Positions 9,702 to 17,383 of a stretch of DNA of 64,000 nucleotides are shown piece by piece (position 1 is the first letter of the stretch; every line of letters starts with the position of its first letter). Location of the stretch: contig NZ_JABXYK010000002.1 in the NCBI RefSeq assembly GCF_013378445.1, forward strand, positions 434,001-498,000, read 5' to 3'. The DNA comes from Mycoplana rhizolycopersici (GTDB lineage Bacteria; Pseudomonadota; Alphaproteobacteria; Rhizobiales; Rhizobiaceae). The position numbers were made by a program, and so were the translations under genes. The notes beneath the pieces were generated by a model. That model had not been told where the DNA came from, made no database searches, and saw nothing but the letters and a program-made list of their open reading frames with translations.

Positions 9702-9735
9702 GACGATTCCCCTCCCGTTTCAGGGGAGCATCGTC
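9702..9735. other. intergenic hairpin / extended inverted repeat
   Basis: Two nested stems: GACGAT (9702-9707) with ATCGTC (9730-9735), and TCCCCT (9708-9713) with AGGGGA (9722-9727), separated on one side by a two-base bulge. It sits between the binding-protein gene start and the aldo/keto reductase stop. There is no T-tract, so it could be a weak terminator or processing hairpin for the reductase transcript, or an operator. Confidence 0.4.
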
Positions 9736-9807
9736 GACGGAATAATGCGAGGTTCGGCGCCTCGCAACCGGGCGAGGCGCCGATGCCGCAAAGGCGCGGG
9801 GAACGGC

Positions 9808-10794
9808 CTACCAGCGCTGGTGCACGTGGGGCGCGATCAGGCGGCCGTAGATCTCGGCGGTGGCTGCCATCACGTCTGCCGAAAGCGGTGCAAGCTCGGC
9901 GGCCTTCGCGTTGGCCTGCGCCTGCGCGGCGTTGCGGGCACCGGGAATCACGACGCTGACGGCGTCGTTCATCAGGATCCAGCGCAGCGCGAACGCCGCC
10001 ATGCCGACGCCGGCCGGCACCAGCTTGCGGATTTCCTCGACCGCCTGCAGGCCGACGTCGAACGGCACACCCGCAAAGGTCTCGCCGACGTCGAAGGATT
10101 CGCCGTGCCGGTTGAAATTGCGGTGGTCGTCGGCCGCGAATGTGGTGTCGCGCGTGATCTTGCCGGACAGAAGGCCGCTTGCCAGCGGCACGCGCGCGAT
10201 GACGGCAACGTTGCGCCTCTGCGCTTCCTTGAAGAACAGGTCGGCGGGACGCTGCCGGAAGATATTGTAGATGATCTGGATGCTGACGACGCCGGGATAC
10301 TCGATCGCCTTCAGCGCTTCCTCGACCTTCTCGACGCTGACGCCGTAGTTGGCGATCTTGCCGGCGGTCTTCAGTTCCTCCAGCCCGGCAAACACTTCCG
10401 GCCTGTAAAGGACCTCGGTCGGCGGGCAATGAAGCTGCACGAGATCGAGGCAATCGACTTCGAGGTTCTTCAGGCTGCGGTCGATGAAGGCTTCGAGGTT
10501 GGCCTTGTTGTAGCCGTCGGCCACATGCGGCGAAAGCCGCCGGCCGGCCTTGGTCGCGACCATCGGTCGTACGCCGCCGCGCGCCTTCAGCACGTCGGCG
10601 ATGATCTTTTCCGAACGGCCGTCGCCATAGACGTCGGCAGTGTCGATGAAGGTCATGCCGGCGTCGAGCGCTGCGTTCAGCGCCGCACGCCCGTCGGCTT
10701 CGCTGACATCGCCCCAGGCACCGCCAATCTGCCAGGCGCCGAAGCCGATATCGGTGGTGGTGAAGGCGGTACGCCCGAAGTGGCGGTGTCTCAT
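9808..10794 (-). CDS. aldo/keto reductase
   Basis: About 328 residues of (beta/alpha)8 aldo/keto reductase. The catalytic tetrad regions are visible: DTADVYGDGRSE (Asp, Tyr), VATKAGRR (Lys) and LVQLHCPP (His). The C-terminal GARNAAQAQANAKA matches the NADPH-binding end of the family. It reduces an aldehyde or ketone with NADPH in the cytoplasm; the substrate is not predictable. I chose the ATG giving MRHRHFGRTA because of a GGGAGAGAACCAGAG leader; the frame is open 21 codons further up. It seems to be a single-gene unit. Confidence 0.88.
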   Translation of the reverse strand: MRHRHFGRTAFTTTDIGFGAWQIGGAWGDVSEADGRAALNAALDAGMTFIDTADVYGDGRSEKIIADVLKARGGVRPMVATKAGRRLSPHVADGYNKANLEAFIDRSLKNLEVDCLDLVQLHCPPTEVLYRPEVFAGLEELKTAGKIANYGVSVEKVEEALKAIEYPGVVSIQIIYNIFRQRPADLFFKEAQRRNVAVIARVPLASGLLSGKITRDTTFAADDHRNFNRHGESFDVGETFAGVPFDVGLQAVEEIRKLVPAGVGMAAFALRWILMNDAVSVVIPGARNAAQAQANAKAAELAPLSADVMAATAEIYGRLIAPHVHQRW

Positions 10795-10918
10795 CTCTGG
10801 TTCTCTCCCATGGCGAATGTCTGGCCGTGGCGTAGCACCGGCGTCCCGTGCGGACAAGACGAACGCGGCCAGGAGGCTGTTATGTCAGCGCTGGAGGAGT
10901 GCTGACGAGCGGATAGGC

Positions 10919-12220
10919 TCACTCGATCCTGACGATCGAGGATTCCTTCTTCCGCAGGACGCTCGAAGTGGAGTAGGCGCCGGGTGGGCCGGGCCGCGTC
11001 AGGGTGATGAAGTCCGTGCCCTTGCCGGTCTCGCTTTCGTAGCCCGTGTCAGCGATCGTCACCGATGCGCCGTCGCCGATCATCGCGCCGATCTTCTCGC
11101 GTATGTCGTCCGGCACCTCGATGCGGTCGAGAACGCTTGCGACGGGATCGGACGATGGCTGTGCAATCGAACCTTCCTCGGCAATGCCCAGCCGCTTGCG
11201 CGTCGCGGCGGGAAGCCGGTTGTCCAGCGTGACGGCAAACCATTCGATATCGTCGCCGCCCTCGGCTGTGCGCGCGAGAAGGAACTGGGTTCCCAGTTCC
11301 GCCGCGGGGTCCTTGATCGTGACCGGCGCTTCCAGAATGGTCTGGAACTCCTTGCGCACCGAGATCCTGCCATTGGACGGCGCATCCCGCCCCGCCTTCT
11401 TCAATACCGTATCCATCAGGGCGGTGCTCCCCTTGCCGTCCACCGGCAACCCTTCCGCCGTCTGGAAGGCACGGATGGCCTCGGACGTCTTCTGGCCGGC
11501 CACGCCATCGGCAATGCCCGCGTCGAAACCGAGCGTGTTCAGTGCGGCCTGCAGGTCCTTCATTGCGTCGCGCGGCGTCGCGCGCGTGATCAGGATGCGG
11601 ATCGGATCGCCTGCCGGCCGTTGCAGCAGCGGCTGCGGCGAAGGCTGCTTCGGCATGTGCATGGCAACCTCGACCGCGCCTTCGGATGCGTTGGGGATCG
11701 TCGGCCGCAGCGAGGCGTCGGAGAGGAATTCTCGCTCGTCCGCAGGTGCCGCTTCCGGCCGAAACAGTCCGGGATGGTCGATCCGGCGCGGCGCCGCATC
11801 GCCACCGGTGATCAGGACATGGCCCCCGCGCTGGGTCAGGCGGTAGAGCGTCTTGGCGAATGCGTCGGGCATACGTACGCAGCCATGCGAGGCCGGGTAG
11901 GCCGGCACGTGGTTGGAGGCGTGCAGGGCGATGCCGGACCAGGTCAGCCGCTGCATGAACGGCATGGGCGCGTCGTCATAGAGATTGGAATGGTGCATGC
12001 GCTTCTTCTCCAGGATGGAGAAGATGCCGGTCGGCGTCGTATGCCCTTCCTTGCCGCTGGACACGTTGGAACTGGCAACGACCGTATCGCCGTCATAGAC
12101 CCTCAGCGTCTGGAGGTCCCGCGAGACGATGATCTGCAACGGGCCTTCGATAGCGCCGGCAAGTGCGGTCGTCGTGGTGAGGGCAAAGAGGCCGAACCCG
12201 GCGGCGAAACGCAAAAGCAT
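10919..12220 (-). CDS. L,D-transpeptidase (YkuD) with peptidoglycan-binding domain
   Basis: About 433 residues. A signal peptide (MLLRFAAGFGLFALTTTTALAG) is followed by a YkuD domain (about residues 27-135) with the catalytic motif SHGCVRM, nucleophile near Cys114. A PG_binding_1 repeat follows (RDAMKDLQAALNTLGFDAGI). The enzyme makes 3-3 peptide crosslinks, or attaches proteins to peptidoglycan, in the periplasm; polar-growing Rhizobiales encode many of these. The start used has an AAGGACGGGAAC ribosome site; another ATG six codons upstream lies within that leader. The C-terminal 150 residues have no recognised domain. The domain order (catalytic first, binding repeat second) is less common than the reverse. 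Confidence 0.88.
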   Translation of the reverse strand: MLLRFAAGFGLFALTTTTALAGAIEGPLQIIVSRDLQTLRVYDGDTVVASSNVSSGKEGHTTPTGIFSILEKKRMHHSNLYDDAPMPFMQRLTWSGIALHASNHVPAYPASHGCVRMPDAFAKTLYRLTQRGGHVLITGGDAAPRRIDHPGLFRPEAAPADEREFLSDASLRPTIPNASEGAVEVAMHMPKQPSPQPLLQRPAGDPIRILITRATPRDAMKDLQAALNTLGFDAGIADGVAGQKTSEAIRAFQTAEGLPVDGKGSTALMDTVLKKAGRDAPSNGRISVRKEFQTILEAPVTIKDPAAELGTQFLLARTAEGGDDIEWFAVTLDNRLPAATRKRLGIAEEGSIAQPSSDPVASVLDRIEVPDDIREKIGAMIGDGASVTIADTGYESETGKGTDFITLTRPGPPGAYSTSSVLRKKESSIVRIE

Positions 12221-12335
12221 GTTCCCGTCCTTACGCAATACATGGGAAGCGCCGAGTTTATAACGGAGATTGTAAAGAAGGTTTTAGTAAGGAAGCGCCG
12301 CCGCCGTTTGCAGCGGCGGCAGCACCTTGCGAGGA

Positions 12336-13079
12336 TCATGCGTCGATGAGTTCTTGCGTGCAAGCCGTGCCGGGCCAGGGATGGTCCGGATAGAACTCCG
12401 CCATCATCCGATCGCAATAGCTGCAGAGCGTGCGGTCTTGCTCGACCACCCGCTTCAACGGCGTATCGAAGAGCGGTGCACGAATTGCCGCGATCATCGA
12501 AAACGCGATGGCATCCGCACCGCTCGCGCGATTACCCATCAGATAGCGGTTGCCGCCGAGCAGGGCGGCGAGGGCTGCAACCGACCGCTTGCCGAGCAGC
12601 AGGATTTCCTCCGGCGCATGTCGCCCGACGCCCACGGCCTTGATGTTCGTTGCCACCTCGCTGCGGAGGTATTCGCGCATTGTCTCGCGCTGATCGCTCT
12701 CCATATGGTCGAACCAGCGGCCGGGGCCCTTCTCGAAATTCTCCGCAACGAGAAACCGGTAGTAGGACGAAACCCAGCCGAGCTGGTTTTCGATCATGCG
12801 CTCGATCGCCCAGGCTTCGGCGCGTTCGCGCGCAGAAAGGCCGGCGTCGAAGTCAAACCCGTACTTCTTTTCCAGATGCAGCCGTATGAAGGTGCTGTCG
12901 GCAATCAGTTCACCGTCGTCGAGAATGTAGGGCAGTTGCCCCTTGGGCGAAGTCGCCGGTATCGCCCGTTTCTTCTCGTAGGCCAGCCCGGCCATCCTGA
13001 GCTGGACTTCCGTCTTGGTGACGTAGGGGCTGACCTCGGGAAGGCCGAATTGCGGGCCGCCGGAATAAAGCGTGATCAT
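12336..13079 (-). CDS. glutathione S-transferase family protein
   Basis: About 247 residues. The N-terminal thioredoxin-like half starts MITLYSGGPQFGLPEVSPYV and includes GQLPYILDDGELIADST, the usual cis-Pro and glutathione-contact region; the C-terminal half is helical, with RSVAALAALLGGNRYLMG as in GST C-domains. Two ATGs lie in tandem (13082 and 13079); AAGGAG is only three bases from the first, so the second is the better start. Substrate unknown; cytoplasmic. It is divergent from a WYL-domain regulator across a perfect palindrome, so it is probably that regulator's target. Confidence 0.82.
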   Translation of the reverse strand: MITLYSGGPQFGLPEVSPYVTKTEVQLRMAGLAYEKKRAIPATSPKGQLPYILDDGELIADSTFIRLHLEKKYGFDFDAGLSARERAEAWAIERMIENQLGWVSSYYRFLVAENFEKGPGRWFDHMESDQRETMREYLRSEVATNIKAVGVGRHAPEEILLLGKRSVAALAALLGGNRYLMGNRASGADAIAFSMIAAIRAPLFDTPLKRVVEQDRTLCSYCDRMMAEFYPDHPWPGTACTQELIDA

Positions 13080-13115
13080 CATTGTCTCCTTGCGTTTCGA
13101 ACCTGTCGGATGGGC

Positions 13116-13153
13116 TTGACTACTGCCAGCCTGCTGACAACATGGTGTCAGCA
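13116..13153 (+). promoter_or_regulatory. palindromic operator between GST and WYL regulator, with -35-like box
   Basis: TGCTGACA (13132-13139) and TGTCAGCA (13146-13153) form a perfect 8-bp inverted repeat with a six-base spacer, 26 bases upstream of the regulator start. A TTGACT (13116-13121) on the plus strand is a plausible -35 whose -10 would fall inside the palindrome, so a bound dimer would block the regulator's own promoter. Binding by the adjacent regulator is inferred. Confidence 0.6.
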
Positions 13154-13179
13154 TCGATCGGGTTCGGAAGGGGGATGAC

Positions 13180-13899
13180 ATGCGGCGGGCCGACAGGCTG
13201 TTCCAGATCATCCAGATATTTCGCCGCCACCGTCGACCGTTGACGGCAGGCGAAATCGCCGCCGAACTCGAAACCTCCGTGCGCACGGTCTATCGCGACA
13301 TCGCCGACCTGATGGCCCAGCGGGTGCCGATCCGCGGTGAAGCCGGTGTCGGCTACGTCATGGAAGGCGGCTACGACATGCCGCCGCTGATGCTGACCCA
13401 AGACGAGGTCGAGGCGGCCGTGCTCGGCGCGCAGTGGGTGGCAAGCCGCGGCGACCCCACGCTTTCGAGAGCCGCGCGCGATCTGGTCTCGAAGATCAAC
13501 GCCACCGTGCCGGCGCGGCTGCGCAGCTATATCGAAGACCCGGTGACACGCGCCAGACCCGATTTCCGCGGGCCGCAGGACCGCATCGATCTGACAGCAG
13601 TGCGAAAGGCGATCCGGGAGGGGCGGAAAATTACGATCAGCTACAGCGACGAGCAGGGCCGCGGCAGCCGCCGCACCATCTGGCCGATAACGCTCGGCTT
13701 CCTGGAGACAGCGCGCATTCTCGTCGGCTGGTGCGAGCTGCGCCAGGGCTTCCGTCATTTCAGGACGGACCGGATCGGCGCTGCGGTCTTCGAGGAAGAG
13801 CCTATCCCGGAGCGGCCGCCCGTGCTGCGCAAACGCTGGCTCGCCGAAATGGACGAGCGCCGCCGCGCGGCGGAAGCGCAGGCCCGCTCGGGGGCGTAA
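13180..13899 (+). CDS. YafY-type HTH/WYL transcriptional regulator
   Basis: 239 residues. The N-terminal winged helix (RADRLFQIIQIFRRH, then TAGEIAAELETSVRTVYRDI) is of the DeoR/HTH_11 type, and the C-terminal half is a WYL domain (about residues 140-215, with GRKITISYSDEQGR and LVGWCELRQGFRHFRTDRI). WYL domains sense small ligands or nucleic acid. A GGAAGGGGG ribosome site precedes the ATG. It is divergent from the GST gene with a 100-base gap that carries a perfect palindrome, the classic layout of an autoregulated local repressor. Ligand unknown. Confidence 0.88.
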   Translation: MRRADRLFQIIQIFRRHRRPLTAGEIAAELETSVRTVYRDIADLMAQRVPIRGEAGVGYVMEGGYDMPPLMLTQDEVEAAVLGAQWVASRGDPTLSRAARDLVSKINATVPARLRSYIEDPVTRARPDFRGPQDRIDLTAVRKAIREGRKITISYSDEQGRGSRRTIWPITLGFLETARILVGWCELRQGFRHFRTDRIGAAVFEEEPIPERPPVLRKRWLAEMDERRRAAEAQARSGA

Positions 13900-14020
13900 C
13901 TGCATATTTCCGGAATTATTTAGCAGATGCGACCAGTGTCTGATTCTGGCGCAAAGCGGACATTCCCCGCACGTCGCTGTGGTTGTCGCACTCGCTGCGC
14001 TGGTGATGGCACCGCATGGC

Positions 14021-14254
14021 TCACTGCATTGCGTCGCAAGCCTTCAGCATCTCTTCCTTCTTCACGCCGTCCTGCTCCATTTCGGCCTTGTGCACGCAAT
14101 CGGCCTTCGTTCCTGCCGTCGTCATCGTGTCGGCGTTCGTGGTTTCGGCAGGCAGGAGGTCGGACTTCATCATGTCTTCCGCATGTATTGGCGTTGCAGC
14201 GGAAATTGCGACGAGCAGGGTGCAGGCTGCGATGCTGGAGATGAAGCTGTTCAT
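14021..14254 (-). CDS. small secreted hypothetical protein
   Basis: 77 residues: a signal peptide (MNSFISSIAACTLLVAISAATPIHA) and a short mature part rich in Met, Lys, Glu and Thr, with two cysteines (KADCVHKAEME and LKACDAMQ) that could form one disulfide once exported. A GAGGAGAACGTCAA leader precedes the ATG, which supports it as a real gene. It is reminiscent of small Met/Lys/Asp-rich periplasmic proteins of rhizobia, but I cannot name a family. It is flanked by non-coding sequence on both sides, with no obvious operon partner. Confidence 0.7.
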   Translation of the reverse strand: MNSFISSIAACTLLVAISAATPIHAEDMMKSDLLPAETTNADTMTTAGTKADCVHKAEMEQDGVKKEEMLKACDAMQ

Positions 14255-14486
14255 TTGACGTTCTCCTCTCGATAGCGATTGTATCCGTCCACGGCCTCAC
14301 GGCTTGGCCATTCACCAAATCTTCACGCGATCCGATCGTTCCCGACCAGCATAGCATACCCGTGCCGCGCCGACTAAGGCGGTACATGGATCGACATACG
14401 CCAATGGCCCAAAGCTGCCGGCGCCGCATCGCTTCAGGTTGGTGGCATTTGCATAGTTCCGCATGTTGCCACTGCGCTTTGGGTTG

Positions 14487-15773
14487 CTATCGCCTGTCCT
14501 TGCCGAAGGTGTAGCCGGTCTCCACGCTCTTCTTGCCGAACTTGTCGCGCAGAACGTTGACGGCGGCCTCGGCGGCCGCCCGCCGGCTTGCCAGCGGATC
14601 GACGAGGTCGGGTGGATCGGCGCGCTGCGGATCGCAGAGGTCGGAGACGCCGATGCCGATGAGACGGAACTTGGTACCGTCCGCTTCCTTCTTCAGAAGC
14701 TCCATGCCGATGCGGAAGATGCGGTCGGCCAGCATGGTCGGATCTTCCAGCTTGCGATTGCGGGTACGGCTCTTGAAGTCCGCCGTCTTCAGTTTCAGCA
14801 CCACGGTCTGTCCGGCGATGTCGGCCTTGCGCAGCCGCGCTGCCACCTGTTCGGCCAGGCGCCGCAGGTGCGTGACGAGGTCGTCATAGGCGGAGATGTC
14901 GTCGAAAAACGTCGTCTCGGAGGACACGCTCTTCGCTGCGTCGTTCAGGTGCACTTCCCGGTCGTCCTGTCCACGCGAGAGGTTGTAGAGCCGCTTGCCC
15001 ATGACGCCGTAGCGGCGCATCAGCTCGGTCTCCTCCATCGTCTGCAACTGGCCGATTTCACGGATGCCGTCCCGCTCGAGCGTCTCGGCGAACGCCTTGC
15101 CCACGCCCCAGATCAGCCGCACCGAGCGAGGCCGCAGGAATTCCAGCGCCTCCGCCTGACCGATCACGGAAAAGCCGCGCGGCTTCTGCAGGTCGGATGC
15201 GACCTTTGCAAGGAACTTGCAGTAGGAAAGGCCCACGGAAATGGTGATGCCCACCTCCTTTTCGACGCGCTGAGCAAACCGCGCCAGCACGCGGGCGGGC
15301 GGGTCATGGTGCAGGCGTTCGGTTCCTTTCAGCTCCAGGAAGGCCTCATCGATGGAAAGGGGTTGCACCAGCGGCGTCAGATCCCCCATCATGGTCCGGA
15401 TCTGGCGGCCGACGCGCACGTATTTTTCCATGTCGGGCTTGACGACCACGGCCTGCGGACAGGCCTCGAGCGCCTTGAACATGGGCATCGCCGACCGCAC
15501 GCCATGAATGCGGGCGATATAGCAGGCGGTGGAAACGACGCCGCGTTTTCCCCCGCCGATGATCACCGGCTTGTCGGCGAGTTCCGGGTTGTCCCGCTTC
15601 TCGATCGAGGCATAGAAGGCGTCGCAGTCGATATGCGCCAGTGTCAGGCCATAGAGTTCGTCGTGATAGATCAGCCGGGGGCTGCCGCATTTCCGGCAAC
15701 GGCGCTGCGCTGGCGGCTGCCCGACCAGGCAATCGCGACAAAATCCCGGATGGTGTATCTCGTCAGCCTGCAT
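14487..15773 (-). CDS. dinB: DNA polymerase IV (Y family) with N-terminal zinc-ribbon-like extension
   Basis: 428 residues. The Y-family palm shows [14 protein letters not shown] and [12 protein letters not shown] (catalytic acids), then the helix-hairpin-helix thumb region ([13 protein letters not shown]) and a little-finger domain. It carries out error-prone translesion synthesis. Ahead of the palm is a 45-residue extension with two CxxC pairs (C12/C15 and C26/C29), which looks like a zinc ribbon; E. coli DinB lacks it. The ATG is preceded by no Shine-Dalgarno sequence. A TTG four codons upstream is in frame but lies in the LexA box. A GTTC-N7-GTTC box and a strong promoter lie directly upstream, so it is SOS-regulated. 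Confidence 0.93.
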   Translation of the reverse strand: MQADEIHHPGFCRDCLVGQPPAQRRCRKCGSPRLIYHDELYGLTLAHIDCDAFYASIEKRDNPELADKPVIIGGGKRGVVSTACYIARIHGVRSAMPMFKALEACPQAVVVKPDMEKYVRVGRQIRTMMGDLTPLVQPLSIDEAFLELKGTERLHHDPPARVLARFAQRVEKEVGITISVGLSYCKFLAKVASDLQKPRGFSVIGQAEALEFLRPRSVRLIWGVGKAFAETLERDGIREIGQLQTMEETELMRRYGVMGKRLYNLSRGQDDREVHLNDAAKSVSSETTFFDDISAYDDLVTHLRRLAEQVAARLRKADIAGQTVVLKLKTADFKSRTRNRKLEDPTMLADRIFRIGMELLKKEADGTKFRLIGIGVSDLCDPQRADPPDLVDPLASRRAAAEAAVNVLRDKFGKKSVETGYTFGKDRR

Positions 15774-15779
15774 CGATCG

Positions 15780-15794
15780 GAACAAACGTTGAAC
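15780..15794 (-). promoter_or_regulatory. LexA (SOS) box of dinB
   Basis: GAAC (15780-15783), seven bases, GAAC (15791-15794); on the dinB strand this reads GTTC-N7-GTTC, the exact alphaproteobacterial LexA consensus. It lies just downstream of the -10 box and seven bases before the dinB start codon, so LexA would cover the transcription start. Confidence 0.85.
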
Positions 15795-15800
15795 ATTTGC

Positions 15801-15829
15801 ACATTAGCTTCTAAGATTGCGAGTCTCAA
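15801..15829 (-). promoter_or_regulatory. sigma-70-type promoter of dinB
   Basis: On the minus strand TTGAGA (15824-15829) is separated by 17 bases from TAATGT (15801-15806). The predicted start near 15794 leaves a leader of about 20 bases, all of it under the LexA box. Confidence 0.7.
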
Positions 15830-15898
15830 GCCCGTCGAGAAGAGAAGCTCATGCCTGCCACAGCCGCATTCCGCTTCCCCGCCCGCACAGTGCGCCCA

Positions 15899-16561
15899 TC
15901 AGGAGTGGTGCACGCCCTGGAAGTGCGTGCGGATCAGGCGATTAGCCTCGTTCCAGCACGTGGCGCAGCGGACCCGTTCGCCCGGGTCCGGCGCCATGGC
16001 GAGAAAGACCTGGTTCGCCATCAAGCGCACGAGCAGGGCGTCGGGCACGCTCTCGCCGACGGAGCGGTGGTTGTAGTGGATGTCGTCGATGAAGGCGACC
16101 GGCAGCGGACGGTCGCCATGCAGGGCCTGGACAACGGGTCCCTTCGCCGCCTCCGTCGCCACCATCGGGAACGTCAGGCCGATCCGCTGCAGCAACCGGC
16201 GCCGCGCTTCGGCATGGCGCGGCGGCATGGCGGTGAGGAAGACGATGTCCGCGTCGCGCCCGAGCGCCATCAGCGTCTCGACGGCCAGTGCCGCCGGCGT
16301 TTGCCAATGCTCCTGTGCCGCAAAGAACTCCTCCTGCAGCGCATCGACGACGGCATCGAGGGCGACGCTACCCGTGCCGCGCTCGACGATATTGCCGTGC
16401 AGGCGGAAGGAGCGCGGCAAGAGGTCGTGGTCGCGCGAACGCAGGAAGGCGGTAAAGGGCGTCAGATATTCCAGAACGACCTCGTCGACATCGCAGACGA
16501 TGAGCGGCCGGTCCGCCAGGCGGAGCTTTTCAAGGGGCATGAAATCGGGCGCGTTCATCAC
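15899..16561 (-). CDS. HAD-like hydrolase family protein
   Basis: 220 residues. The HAD motif I is seen as [10 protein letters not shown] (two Asp), motif II as [15 protein letters not shown], and motif IV as [11 protein letters not shown], so it is probably a phosphatase or phosphotransferase of unknown substrate. The N-terminus overlaps the DUF3572 gene by four bases (ATGA type), and a second Met follows the first, so the two genes are translationally coupled. C-terminal [16 protein letters not shown] is a conserved-looking tail with a CxxC. The function in the cell is not known; cytoplasmic. Confidence 0.75.
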   Translation of the reverse strand: MMNAPDFMPLEKLRLADRPLIVCDVDEVVLEYLTPFTAFLRSRDHDLLPRSFRLHGNIVERGTGSVALDAVVDALQEEFFAAQEHWQTPAALAVETLMALGRDADIVFLTAMPPRHAEARRRLLQRIGLTFPMVATEAAKGPVVQALHGDRPLPVAFIDDIHYNHRSVGESVPDALLVRLMANQVFLAMAPDPGERVRCATCWNEANRLIRTHFQGVHHS

Positions 16562-16854
16562 CAGCCGCCTGCATTTGCACCGCCCGTGAGCATGGCATGG
16601 GCGCGCACCACCGTTTCCGGCTTCGTTTCCGTCGCCGCGCAGAAGGCCATCAGCGTCGGCTCGTGGCCCATGAGGAATTCGACGAGCCCGGCGAGAAAAC
16701 TGCGATTTCCCGCAGCCGCGCGCAGATCGGCCGGCGCCATGCCGGTGAGCGACAGGAAGCGCGAGAAATGTTCGGGCTCGCCAGCCAGCCAGGCAAGAAC
16801 GGACACGGCCGTCGATTCGGCGTCGTTAACCGTTGTATCTTTTTGGCTTTGCAT
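16558..16854 (-). CDS. DUF3572 domain protein
   Basis: 98 residues, essentially all one DUF3572 domain ([40 protein letters not shown]). The family is small, alphaproteobacterial and of unknown function. Its stop overlaps the start of the HAD-like gene, and it is divergent from divK with a 141-base gap that contains a degenerate CtrA-type site. Presence of this gene next to divK is a recurring arrangement in rhizobia as far as I recall, which may point to a cell-cycle link, but nothing in the sequence shows it. Confidence 0.8.
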   Translation of the reverse strand: MQSQKDTTVNDAESTAVSVLAWLAGEPEHFSRFLSLTGMAPADLRAAAGNRSFLAGLVEFLMGHEPTLMAFCAATETKPETVVRAHAMLTGGANAGGW

Positions 16855-16872
16855 GGAAGTTTCCCGGAAAAG

Positions 16873-16887
16873 TTACCTTTTAGTCAA
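16873..16887 (+). promoter_or_regulatory. degenerate CtrA-like site upstream of divK
   Basis: TTAC (16873-16876), seven bases, TCAA (16884-16887) followed by CC; this differs from the TTAA-N7-TTAA CtrA consensus at two positions. It lies about 110 bases upstream of divK. A further isolated TTAACC half-site is near 16828. divK is a known CtrA target in Caulobacter and relatives; the assignment here is inference. Confidence 0.35.
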
Positions 16888-16995
16888 CCAAATGCCGCTA
16901 CTATCGCAGGGATCGCGCTGGGCGAATACGGCATTGTCGCAACTTATATGTCTCGAGGGGCGTTGCAAAGCTGGAGTGAGGGGCAAGGACGTCTG

Positions 16996-17367
16996 ATGCC
17001 GAAACAGGTGATGATAGTCGAGGACAACGAGCTGAACATGAAGCTCTTCCGGGACCTCATCGAGGCCTCCGGCTACAGCACCATCCAGACCCGGAACGGG
17101 ATGGAGGCGCTTGAGCTTGCCCGCCGCTATCGCCCCGATCTGATCCTGATGGACATCCAGCTGCCGGAAGTGTCGGGCCTCGAGGTCACGAAGTGGCTGA
17201 AGGAGGACGACGAACTTCATGTCATCCCCGTGATCGCCGTTACCGCATTCGCGATGAAGGGCGACGAGGAGCGCATCCGCCAGGGGGGATGCGAGGCCTA
17301 TGTCTCCAAGCCGATCTCGGTGCCGAAGTTCATCGAGACCATCAAGACCTATCTGGGCGACGCATGA
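16996..17367 (+). CDS. divK: single-domain response regulator DivK
   Basis: 123 residues consisting only of a receiver domain: acidic pocket [11 protein letters not shown] (Asp/Glu 9-10), phosphoacceptor Asp53 in [13 protein letters not shown], Thr in [11 protein letters not shown] and Lys in [12 protein letters not shown]. DivK is the single-domain regulator, phosphorylated by PleC/DivJ, that controls DivL-CckA and hence CtrA activity at the cell poles. The start has an AAGGA site seven bases ahead; the frame is open for a long way upstream but without similarity. pleD follows 16 bases later in one operon, as in Caulobacter and Sinorhizobium. Confidence is high. Confidence 0.95.
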   Translation: MPKQVMIVEDNELNMKLFRDLIEASGYSTIQTRNGMEALELARRYRPDLILMDIQLPEVSGLEVTKWLKEDDELHVIPVIAVTAFAMKGDEERIRQGGCEAYVSKPISVPKFIETIKTYLGDA

Positions 17368-17383
17368 GGCCGGATCCGCACCC

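Noticed and set aside
13920-14020. Possible fragment of a dispersed repeat after the WYL regulator
   Set aside because: The stretch resembles sequence I have a vague memory of in other rhizobia, but there is no inverted end, target duplication or second copy here to support it.
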